This document shows positions 4,962 to 11,226 of a stretch of 11,226 bases of DNA, in pieces; within the stretch, counting starts at the first letter, position 1; each line of letters starts with the position of its first letter. A program made the position numbers and the translations under genes. Source of the DNA: an uncultured Lysobacteraceae bacterium (lineage in GTDB: Bacteria > Pseudomonadota > Gammaproteobacteria > Xanthomonadales > Rhodanobacteraceae); assembly GCA_946480705.1 (NCBI GenBank), contig CAMLLF010000059.1, positions 1 to 11,226 of the forward strand, written 5' to 3'. Under the pieces are notes generated by a model, which saw only the letters and a list, made by a program, of their open reading frames with translations, was not told the DNA's origin and ran no database searches.

Positions 4962-7214
4962 ATGTCGTTGACTCGCCTCTCTCTGGCGATCGCGTGCGCG
5001 ATCGCTGCGGCGCCGCTGCGCGCCGATCCCGCTCCAGCGCCGGCCGCATCGCCGGAAACCTATGACCAGCTCGAACGCATCATCGTCTCGGCGACGTTCG
5101 CCGCGCAGGCGGTGAAGGACGTTGCCGCGGAAACGACGGTGCTGCTGCGCGAGGACATGGACCGTCGCCTCAATCAGGATCTGCGCGACCTCGTGCGCTA
5201 CGAGCCCGGCGTCAGCGTCACGGGCGGCGGGCGCTTCGGGCTCAGCGGATTCGCAATCCGCGGCCTCGACGGCAATCGCGTGCGCATCGAAGTGGACGGC
5301 GTCAGTGCATCCGACGCGTTCGCGATCGGCAGCTTTTCGAGCGCCGGACGCGACTTCGTCGATCTGGATTCGCTCAAGCGCGTCGAGATCGTGCGCGGCG
5401 CCGCATCGGCGCTGCACGGCTCGGATGCGCTCGGCGGCGTCGTCAGCTTCGTGACCAAGGACCCGGTCGACTATGTCGCCGATGGCGCGGACGGCAGCTA
5501 CGTCGGCATCAAGGGCCTGTACGACAGCGCCGACCGGCAGTCGACGGAAAGCGTCACCGGCGCCGTGCAGAACGGCCGGCACGGCTTCGTCGCGGTGCTG
5601 ACGCATCGCGACGGACGCCAGCTCAACAACCGTGGCGAGCGCGATTCGTTCGGCAGCACGCGCACGCGGCCCAATCCGCAGGACACCGACAGCAATGCGC
5701 TGCTTGCGAAGTACGTCTACGGCGATGCGAAGAACTTCTCGCGCGTGACGCTCGATGCGTCGCGCAGCGACTCGACGACGAATGCGCTCGACCAGCTCGG
5801 CGTACGCAGCGTCGGCGGCGCGCCCATGCTGTACACGCGCCTGGACGCGGACGACCGCAAGGAACGCGCGCGCCTGTCGTTCGATCAGTTGCATACCTTC
5901 GGCAGCGGTTTTGCCGATACCTTCGACTGGCGCATCTACACGCAGACCAGCGACACGCGCCAGGACACGTTCGAAGACCGCGCGAGCCTCGCGACCGGCA
6001 CGCCGACGAATCCGATCTCGCGCTATCGCCGCTTCGAGTACGAACAGCGCGAGCACGGCGTCGAAGCGCTCGCGCACAAGCGCTTCGAGACCGGCGCGGC
6101 GACGCACGATCTCGCCTACGGCGCGGAGTACGAAGTCGGCCGCATCCGCGAGCAGCGCGACGGTTTCCAGCGCAACCTGACCACGGGCACGGTGACCAAC
6201 GTCGTGTCGCCCGACGTGTTCCCGGTGCGCGACTTCCCGCTGACCGATACCTCGCGCACGGCGCTGTTCGTGCAGGACGACATCGGTCTCGCCGACGGCC
6301 GCCTGCATCTCGTGCCGGCGCTGCGCTACGACCGTTTCGAGATCGATCCGCGCCGCGATCCGGTGTTCGAGGAAGACAATCCCGGCGTCGAACCGGTGCA
6401 GCTCGACAGCGATCGCGTATCGCCGAAATTTGCGGCGATCTACACATTTTCTGAGAACTGGCGCGTCTACGGCCAGCTCACGACGGGTTTCCGCGCGCCG
6501 CCCTACAGCGACGTCAACGTCGGTTTCACCAACCTGCAGTTCGGCTACACCGCGCTGCCGAATCCGGACCTCAAGCCCGAGACGAGCCGCGGCGGCGAAG
6601 TCGGGCTGCGCGTCGACGGCGACGCGGGCTATGCGAGCGTCGCGGCCTATCGCAACCGCTACAAGGATTTCATCGAGTCGCTGGTCAACATCGGCACCGA
6701 TCCGGAAACTGGTCTCATGCTGTTCCAGTCGCGCAACATCGGCCGCGTCGACATCCGCGGCGCCGAGGCCAGCGCCGGACTGCGGCTCGGCCGTTTCAGC
6801 GACGCGCTCGAAGGCTTCGAGGTCCGCACCTCGCTCGCGACCGCCAGGGGCGACGACCGCGTGCGCGACGTGCCGCTGACGAGCATCGAGCCGGCCAAGG
6901 CGGTGCTGGGTCTTTCGTACGAAGCGGCGCAATGGGGCGCGGAAGTCGTTGCGACGTTCGTGCGCGAGAAGACCCGCCTCGCGCCGGCCGCGAGCGGCAC
7001 GGCCTTCGCCGCGCCGGGCTACGGCGTCGTCGACGCCTACGTGCACTACGAGCCGCTGCCGTCACTGACGCTGTACGCGGGCCTGACCAACATCGGCGAC
7101 AAGCGCTATTGGGAATGGAACAGCGTGCGCGGCATGTCCGTGACCGCGGCCATCGACCGCTACAGCGCGCCGGGCCGTGCCGCGAGCGCCGGCTTCAAGC
7201 TCGCCTTCGACTGA
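4962..7214 (+). CDS. TonB-dependent outer-membrane receptor, haem/haemoprotein type
   Basis: The protein is a 750-residue outer-membrane barrel with a plug that imports a ligand using TonB-ExbB-ExbD energy. The signal peptide runs to about residue 21 (LSLAIACAIAAAPLRA|D). A TonB-box-like LERIIVSAT lies at 37-45. The plug (about 46-167) contains LRDLVRYEPGVSVTGGG, GFAIRGLDGNRVRIEVDGV and RVEIVRGAASALHGSDALGG. The barrel carries the haem-receptor signature: FRAP at 510-513 and NPDL at 534-537, followed by KPETSRGGEVG. Established haem receptors such as Yersinia HemR have an essential His between these two motifs. Here that stretch has none, so the ligand may be bound differently or may be something other than haem. 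The chain ends ...GFKLAFD, with Asp rather than the usual terminal Phe. The ribosome site is weak, and control is probably through the Fur box upstream. The lipoprotein gene follows after 21 bases. Confidence 0.9.
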   Translation: MSLTRLSLAIACAIAAAPLRADPAPAPAASPETYDQLERIIVSATFAAQAVKDVAAETTVLLREDMDRRLNQDLRDLVRYEPGVSVTGGGRFGLSGFAIRGLDGNRVRIEVDGVSASDAFAIGSFSSAGRDFVDLDSLKRVEIVRGAASALHGSDALGGVVSFVTKDPVDYVADGADGSYVGIKGLYDSADRQSTESVTGAVQNGRHGFVAVLTHRDGRQLNNRGERDSFGSTRTRPNPQDTDSNALLAKYVYGDAKNFSRVTLDASRSDSTTNALDQLGVRSVGGAPMLYTRLDADDRKERARLSFDQLHTFGSGFADTFDWRIYTQTSDTRQDTFEDRASLATGTPTNPISRYRRFEYEQREHGVEALAHKRFETGAATHDLAYGAEYEVGRIREQRDGFQRNLTTGTVTNVVSPDVFPVRDFPLTDTSRTALFVQDDIGLADGRLHLVPALRYDRFEIDPRRDPVFEEDNPGVEPVQLDSDRVSPKFAAIYTFSENWRVYGQLTTGFRAPPYSDVNVGFTNLQFGYTALPNPDLKPETSRGGEVGLRVDGDAGYASVAAYRNRYKDFIESLVNIGTDPETGLMLFQSRNIGRVDIRGAEASAGLRLGRFSDALEGFEVRTSLATARGDDRVRDVPLTSIEPAKAVLGLSYEAAQWGAEVVATFVREKTRLAPAASGTAFAAPGYGVVDAYVHYEPLPSLTLYAGLTNIGDKRYWEWNSVRGMSVTAAIDRYSAPGRAASAGFKLAFD

Positions 7215-7235
7215 GTAAATCCGGAGAATTATACA

Positions 7236-8285
7236 ATGCGTTTTCTGATGATTTCCGCGATGCTGCTGCTCGGCGCCGGCTGCGCCGCGACCGGCGGCAC
7301 GAAGCGCACGCCGGCGCTGTCCGGCCTCGCGCCGGCGACAACCGCGCCGGCGACGTACCAGCGCCCCTGCGACGACGTGCCGGCGACGCGGCAGGCTGCG
7401 TTCGAATGCGACCGGCGCAGCATTCTCGGCATGGTCGGCGAGTTTCGCGTGAAGTTCGCGTTCGACGAGACGCTGGCGCTCAAGCCCGGCTACGCGCCGA
7501 AGGCCGCGCAGCGCTCCGGCGGCGACGAATTCGTGTTCGTCGTCGAGGACCGCGGGGATTTCATCGCGCTGCAGCACATCCTCGTCGCGGGCAAGGGCAA
7601 GGACGCGATGGTCATCAAGCACTGGCGCCAGGACTGGCAGTACGAGCCCAAGGACGTGCTCGTGTTCCGCGGCCGCAATCACTTCGAGCTCGCACCGGTC
7701 GCGGCGGATCGCGCGCGCGGCGCCTGGTCGCAGTCGGTCTACGAAGTCGACGACGCGCCGCGTTATGCAGGCGTCGGCCGCTGGGATCATGCCAACGGCG
7801 TGGACGCATGGACGTCGGACTTCACCTGGCGGCCGCTGCCGCGGCGCGAATACACCAAGCGCAACGACTATCAGGTGCTCGGCGCGATCAATCGCCACAC
7901 GCTGACGCCGGGCGGCTGGATGCACGAGCAGGACAACGCCAAGCTGCTGCTCGATGCGAACGGCAGGACGACGGCGCTGGTCCGCGAGGTCGGCATCAAC
8001 AGCTACGAGCGCACGACGTCGATCGATTTCTCGCCGGGCCGCGCCTACTGGGAAAAGACGCACAATTTCTGGCGCGACGTCCGCGCCGCCTGGGCCGACG
8101 CCGCGCGCGAGCGCAAGGCGTACGACCTGCAGCACATGCTCGACGAACGGCCGCGCTTCGAGGCGCTGTTCGCGCTGGCCGACAAGGCCGGCAACGGCGA
8201 GACGGTATCGCGCGCCGACATCGATGCCGTGCTCGCGCGCGCGCTCGCCCCGCAGGACGCGAAGGCGACCGCCGCGGCGCAGTGA
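7236..8285 (+). CDS. Putative lipoprotein of unknown function paired with the TonB receptor
   Basis: The protein is 349 residues. It starts MRFLMISAMLLLGAGC, a lipoprotein signal with a plausible lipidated Cys16 (LGAGC), followed by an Ala/Thr/Pro-rich linker, so it probably sits on the outer membrane facing the periplasm. The rest is a soluble domain with many Trp, Tyr and charged residues: CDRRSILGMVGEFRVKFAFD, DEFVFVVEDRGDFIALQHIL, VIKHWRQDWQYEPKDVLVF, then a C-terminal helical part around EKTHNFWRDVRAAW. From memory it resembles the DUF6607 family, often beside such receptors; that needs a database check. Its ATG has CCGGAG at a good distance and there is no promoter in the 21-base gap, so it is co-transcribed with the receptor. 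It could help ligand capture or processing in haem or iron uptake, but no catalytic motif is recognised. Confidence 0.85.
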   Translation: MRFLMISAMLLLGAGCAATGGTKRTPALSGLAPATTAPATYQRPCDDVPATRQAAFECDRRSILGMVGEFRVKFAFDETLALKPGYAPKAAQRSGGDEFVFVVEDRGDFIALQHILVAGKGKDAMVIKHWRQDWQYEPKDVLVFRGRNHFELAPVAADRARGAWSQSVYEVDDAPRYAGVGRWDHANGVDAWTSDFTWRPLPRREYTKRNDYQVLGAINRHTLTPGGWMHEQDNAKLLLDANGRTTALVREVGINSYERTTSIDFSPGRAYWEKTHNFWRDVRAAWADAARERKAYDLQHMLDERPRFEALFALADKAGNGETVSRADIDAVLARALAPQDAKATAAAQ

Positions 8286-8307
8286 CGGCACCGGCATCCG
8301 CGTAATC

Positions 8308-8341
8308 CGACGACCGCGCGGCGCGAGCCGCGCGGTCGTCG
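8308..8341 (+). terminator. Perfect inverted repeat, likely terminator of the receptor-lipoprotein unit
   Basis: CGACGACCGCGCGG (8308-8321) and CCGCGCGGTCGTCG (8328-8341) are exact reverse complements. With the inner C-G pair this gives a 15-bp stem closed by a GCGA (GNRA) tetraloop. It lies 22 bases after the lipoprotein stop. There is no U-tract after it, so it may act as a GC-rich terminator without U-run or as a 3' end stabiliser, and not as a textbook intrinsic terminator. Confidence 0.6.
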
Positions 8342-8346
8342 TGCAA

Positions 8347-8375
8347 TTGCCAGCGGCCCGGGCCTTGCCGACAAT
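8347..8375 (+). promoter_or_regulatory. Possible rsmE promoter
   Basis: TTGCCA (8347-8352, five of six with TTGACA) is followed after 17 bases by GACAAT (8370-8375, four of six with TATAAT). It lies directly after the inverted repeat and about 25 bases before the rsmE ATG. Its placement is more persuasive than its sequence. Confidence 0.35.
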
Positions 8376-8400
8376 GCAGTGCCCTGCCCGGCCGCTCTTC

Positions 8401-9141
8401 ATGCGCATTCCCCGTATCCACGTACCCGAACCGCTGCAGGCCGGCGATGTCCTGCAGTTGCCCGAGCAGGCCGGCGACCATCTGGCCCGCGTACTGCGGC
8501 TGGAATCGGGACATCCGCTGATCCTGTTCAACGGCGACGGCGCCGAGTACGACGCGCGGCTCGCGACAGTGGCCAGGCGCGCGGTCACGGCCGGGATCGT
8601 TGGCCGGCGCGAGGTCTCGCGCGAGTCGCCGCTCGCGCTGACCCTGGTCCAGGGCGTCGCGCGCGGCGAAAAGATGGACTGGATCCTGCAGAAGGCGACC
8701 GAGCTCGGTGTCGTCCGCATCGTGCCGGTCGTAACGGAACGCACCGAAGTGCGCCTCGACGAGGACCGTGCGGGCAAGCGGCTCGCGCACTGGACCTCGG
8801 TGGTCGCCGCGGCCTGCGAGCAATGCGGCCGCAACACCTTGCCCGACGTGCTCGCACCGCAGAAGCTCGTGCACTGGTGCGCGTCGCTGACGCCGACCGA
8901 CACGGCCGCGCGCTTTGCGCTGATTCCCGAAGCCGATGCCGGTCCGCGGGACCTGGGCGCACTGCCGGACGGCGCGATCCTGCTCGTCGGTCCCGAAGGC
9001 GGCCTGTCCGATCACGATATCGCGATCACGCGCAATGCGGGATTTCGCGGTCTGCGACTCGGCCCGCGCATTCTGCGGACCGAAACGGCCGGGATCGCGG
9101 CGATTGCGGCGCTGCAGGCGGTGGCCGGCGATTTCGTCTGA
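8401..9141 (+). CDS. rsmE: 16S rRNA (uracil-1498-N3)-methyltransferase RsmE
   Basis: RsmE is a SPOUT-class, SAM-dependent enzyme that methylates N3 of U1498 in helix 44 of 16S rRNA in the assembled 30S subunit. The protein is 246 residues, the usual length. The N-terminal PUA-like part has RIPRIHVPEPL, DHLARVLRLESG and ILFNGDGAEYDA. The SPOUT domain has LVQGVARGEKMDWILQKATE, ELGVVRIVPVVTERTEV, RWTS-like HWTSVVAAACEQCGR, then the knot motifs VGPEGGLSDHDI (about 196) and LRLGPRILRTETA (218-230), which bind SAM. The ATG at 8401 gives the family start MRIPR. An in-frame ATG at 8374 lies inside the proposed -10 and is less likely. There is no clear ribosome site. The gene converges on chpC, with REP-like repeats between. 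Confidence 0.95.
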   Translation: MRIPRIHVPEPLQAGDVLQLPEQAGDHLARVLRLESGHPLILFNGDGAEYDARLATVARRAVTAGIVGRREVSRESPLALTLVQGVARGEKMDWILQKATELGVVRIVPVVTERTEVRLDEDRAGKRLAHWTSVVAAACEQCGRNTLPDVLAPQKLVHWCASLTPTDTAARFALIPEADAGPRDLGALPDGAILLVGPEGGLSDHDIAITRNAGFRGLRLGPRILRTETAGIAAIAALQAVAGDFV

Positions 9142-9196
9142 CGGTGCGGGATTGATGGCGAGGGCTGACTCGGCGGGCCCGGCGCTTCGTCGTTGT

Positions 9197-9231
9197 GGAT
9201 GGCGCAATGCGCTTTGCTTATTGCGCCCTAC
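9197..9231 (+). repeat. REP-like element, copy 1
   Basis: This is a 35-base unit whose core GGCGCAAT...ATTGCGCC is an imperfect hairpin, ending in the head CCCTAC. It is identical to copy 3 at 9328-9362, and a similar preceding GCTTCGTC is also shared. It lies between convergent genes, where REP (RAYT-mobilised) elements typically lie. No transposase is visible. Confidence 0.75.
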
Positions 9232-9262
9232 GCCGAATGGTTTGGCGCGCCGCGAGGCCTTC

Positions 9263-9293
9263 GTAGGGCGCAACAACCGAAGGGCATTGCGCC
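9263..9293 (-). repeat. REP-like element, copy 2 (inverted)
   Basis: This 31-base stretch, GTAGGGCG to TTGCGCC, is the reverse complement of copies 1 and 3 with four mismatches (27 of 31), all in the central part. Both stem arms are intact. It sits between the other two copies and so makes a BIME-like alternating array. Confidence 0.7.
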
Positions 9294-9327
9294 GTGGCCA
9301 AGTGGGCCTCGGTGCTTCGTCACATGC

Positions 9328-9362
9328 GGATGGCGCAATGCGCTTTGCTTATTGCGCCCTAC
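9328..9362 (+). repeat. REP-like element, copy 3
   Basis: This is an exact 35-base repeat of copy 1, preceded like it by GCTTCGTC and a short spacer. It ends 13 bases before the chpC stop codon, so chpC mRNA would end in these stem-loops. Confidence 0.75.
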
Positions 9363-9375
9363 AAAAACGATCGCG

Positions 9376-9837
9376 TTACGCGGCGAGGGCGTCGGCCATC
9401 AAGGTCTCGATCTGGTTCAGATCGGGGATCACGGCCTGGTCGTCGCGCACGAGTACCTGGGCGCGGACGCCGTGCGGGTGATGGTGTTCGTCGCCGGTCG
9501 GGATCAGCAGTTCCGCACTGACCGTGGTCAGGCGCGGGAAGCCCTGGGTCAGCATCGCGATGAACGGCATCTTGGCGTGGCCGCCGATGGCCTTGAGCAC
9601 GGCGACGCGCGCACCGGTCGAGCCTTCCTCGTGGGTCAGCCCCGACAGGATCGCGAACGAGAACAGCGGCAGGCGCCAGCCGCGCCAGGACAGGCGCCCG
9701 AGAATCCACTCCGGCGCATTGGGAATCTTTTCCACATTGGCAAGCGTGATGACCTCGGCCACGGTGGCGTTCGGCAGCAGCACGCGGCCGTTCGTGATCG
9801 GGATCAATACGCCGCGGATCTCTCGGGGAGTGTCCAT
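9376..9837 (-). CDS. chpC: CheW-like protein ChpC of the type IV pilus chemosensory system
   Basis: This is a 153-residue single CheW-type domain, a cytoplasmic adaptor of the Pil-Chp system that controls twitching and surface sensing. It opens with REIRGVLIPITNGRVLLPN, followed by ATVAEVITLANVEKIPNAP and EWILGRLSWRGWRLPLFSFA, the CheW pattern of the conserved 'W..G...WRG..lPl' strand. It ends ...QIETLMADALAA. The call as ChpC and not PilI rests on its place directly after chpB (eight-base gap, same strand), the order known in Pseudomonas aeruginosa (pilGHIJK-chpABC). It is a little shorter than the roughly 168 residues I recall for that homologue. The TAA at 9376 abuts the REP-like array. 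Confidence 0.85.
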   Translation of the reverse strand: MDTPREIRGVLIPITNGRVLLPNATVAEVITLANVEKIPNAPEWILGRLSWRGWRLPLFSFAILSGLTHEEGSTGARVAVLKAIGGHAKMPFIAMLTQGFPRLTTVSAELLIPTGDEHHHPHGVRAQVLVRDDQAVIPDLNQIETLMADALAA

Positions 9838-9845
9838 ATGCGCTC

Positions 9846-11226
9846 TCAGGCCTTGCTGATGACTGCGATGGTTTGTTTGGCGAGTTCCGACGGCGAACCC
9901 GTGTAGCTGACGACGCCCGCGTCGCGCGCGCCGTCGACCATGGAACTGATGACGCAGGTGTCGGGATCCTGCACCCAGACCTGGCCGCCCTTCGCGGCGA
10001 GGTGCTTGGCGCCCTCGATCGCGTCGTGGGCCATGCCCGAGAAGATGATCAGCGTCGCGGCGCTGCCGAAGCGGTCGGCGGTGTCGCGCACGATCAGGTC
10101 GATCGACGGCGAGTACGGCGACGCCTCGGGCAGGTGCGCGAGCTGCACGACGCCGGCCTCGTCGATGAGCATGCGGTGCGTGGTCGGCACGACGACGACT
10201 TCGCCGTGGCTCACGCGTTCGCCGTGGCCCGGTGCGCGCACGGTCAGCGGCGTGGCCTTGGCGAGCTGCGCGGCCATGAGTTCGAGGAACTCGGCGCCCA
10301 TGTGCTGGGCCAGCACGAACAGCGCGGGGAAGCGCGCCGGCAGGCCCGAGAGGTATTCGCGCACCGCCTCCGGTCCGCCGATCGAGGCGCCGAGCACGAT
10401 GACGCGGCGCACCGGCTTGGACGCCGACGAGCCGTCGAGACGATGCTCGACGACGAAATCGTTGCGTTCGCGCTCGGGCGACACGGCTTCTTCCAACGGC
10501 ATCAGATCGAGCTTCAGCGACGTGTCGAAGTCGAACTTGCTCGCGTCGCCGCCTTCCGGAGCGAGGTACTGCTGCGCGTCGACTTTTTCGACGATGACTG
10601 CCGGCGTCGCGGGCTTGCCCGGCGCAGCGTCGGCGGCCTCGGCTTCTTCCATCGATTCGAGCGACCAGTTGCCGCCGGACAGGAAGCTTTCGGCCGACAT
10701 CTTCTGCACGCCGAACTCTTCGGGCTTCGGCGGCGGCGCCGGCGCGGCGGGCGTTGCCGCCGGCACGTCGTCGTCGCCTTCGCTCAGCGGCTCGAGCGAC
10801 CAGTTCGAAAGGTCTTTCGGCATCTCGAACTTGCGTGCGGCCGGCGCCGGGGTGGGTTCCACGTCGCGTGCGGTCGGGATGTTCGCGACGAAATCGGCAT
10901 CGGCCGGAGCCCCCTCGGCAGGCACGCCGAACGCCGCATCGAAATCGACGAGTTCGGCCGTCGGCGCGGCGGCCGCGGGTGCCGCCGGCGTGTCGAACAA
11001 TGCATCGAGTTCGGCGCCGAAACTGAAATCGGTATCGACGTCGGCGGCGGCCGTCGTCGACGGCGATGCGGCATCGAGTGCCCCGAACGGATCGCCGCCG
11101 AAATCGCTCTCGGATGGCCGACCCGTGCCGGCAAGCTCGTACTCGTCGGGCTCGTGGTCGTCTCGGGCATCGGGGCGAACCGGCTCGCCGAGGCGAACCC
11201 GAATCTGCTCGCGAGGATCTCGATGC
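9846..11226 (-). CDS. chpB: Chemotaxis-type methylesterase ChpB (CheB domain), 5' end outside window
   Basis: ChpB removes methyl (glutamate methyl ester) groups from the pilus chemoreceptor PilJ in the Pil-Chp pathway. The visible part is 459 residues. A long, low-complexity acidic and Ala/Pro-rich region (about 275 residues) precedes the C-terminal CheB domain. The domain starts RRVIVLGASIGGPEAVREYL. The catalytic triad is all present: Ser in GASIGG (codon at 10383-10385), His in LAQHMGAEF, Asp in FSGMAHDAIEG. The frame is open to the right edge, so the N-terminus lies outside. The TTG at 11000 that could start a shorter protein is inside the acidic region and is unlikely. The linker contains two copies of NWSLE about 45 residues apart. 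chpC follows closely. Confidence 0.9.
   Translation of the reverse strand, partial: HRDPREQIRVRLGEPVRPDARDDHEPDEYELAGTGRPSESDFGGDPFGALDAASPSTTAAADVDTDFSFGAELDALFDTPAAPAAAAPTAELVDFDAAFGVPAEGAPADADFVANIPTARDVEPTPAPAARKFEMPKDLSNWSLEPLSEGDDDVPAATPAAPAPPPKPEEFGVQKMSAESFLSGGNWSLESMEEAEAADAAPGKPATPAVIVEKVDAQQYLAPEGGDASKFDFDTSLKLDLMPLEEAVSPERERNDFVVEHRLDGSSASKPVRRVIVLGASIGGPEAVREYLSGLPARFPALFVLAQHMGAEFLELMAAQLAKATPLTVRAPGHGERVSHGEVVVVPTTHRMLIDEAGVVQLAHLPEASPYSPSIDLIVRDTADRFGSAATLIIFSGMAHDAIEGAKHLAAKGGQVWVQDPDTCVISSMVDGARDAGVVSYTGSPSELAKQTIAVISKA

Noticed and set aside
4854..7046. A 730-codon open frame on the minus strand, antisense to the TonB receptor
   Set aside because: It is rich in Arg, Ala and Asp with no recognisable motif, and arises from the strong GC3 bias of the real plus-strand gene. 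It would also run through the Fur box and promoter.
7062..8903. A 613-codon open frame on the minus strand opposite the lipoprotein and rsmE
   Set aside because: It is an antisense shadow spanning two well-supported genes, a terminator-like hairpin and a promoter.
9181..9375. CRISPR array suggested by the repeated units between rsmE and chpC
   Set aside because: There are only three units in alternating orientation, with unequal spacing and internal hairpins, and no cas gene. REP-like elements explain it better.
1..11226. tRNA, rRNA, riboswitch or insertion sequence
   Set aside because: I saw no cloverleaf, rRNA core sequence, transposase or terminal inverted repeats with target duplications. 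No BirA-type operator was seen before bioA.

Overview
The window is high-GC bacterial DNA with dense, strongly GC3-biased genes. Its content is a type II secretion pseudopilin operon, a BioA of the WHPCTQM type, RsmE, and the chemotaxis-like pair ChpB/ChpC of the type IV pilus system. This set suggests a gammaproteobacterium, most likely Lysobacterales (Xanthomonadales). That placement is inferred from gene content and order, not from a marker gene.

Layout: (1) Bases 1-117 carry codon bias for a plus-strand gene and do not look like gspK, so the left edge is a junction. (2) Bases 118-3019, minus strand, hold the tightly packed gspG-gspH-gspI-gspJ-gspK operon, with overlapping or nearly touching genes. 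It is read from an extended -10 promoter beside bioA. (3) bioA (3070-4434, plus) makes diaminopelargonate for biotin. (4) Bases 4435-4961 form a gene-poor stretch. It contains the remnant of an exported-protein gene, an AT-rich tract, and a strong promoter overlapped by a Fur box. (5) Bases 4962-8285 hold an apparently Fur-controlled two-gene unit: a haem-type TonB-dependent outer-membrane receptor followed 21 bp later by a lipoprotein of unknown function. It is closed by a perfect inverted repeat. (6) rsmE (8401-9141, plus) methylates 16S rRNA. (7) Bases 9142-9375, between convergent genes, contain three copies of a REP-like element in alternating orientation. (8) Bases 9376-11226, minus strand, hold chpB (5' end beyond the window) and chpC.

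The housekeeping genes (gsp, bioA, rsmE, chpCB) look like a native backbone. The receptor/lipoprotein unit plus the gene remnant sits between bioA and rsmE and looks like an accessory iron-acquisition insertion. When iron is scarce, relief of Fur repression should raise both the receptor and the lipoprotein. The lipoprotein has no function I can assign, and it is the best candidate here for undescribed biology. The window has no CRISPR array, tRNA, rRNA or transposase that I can see.
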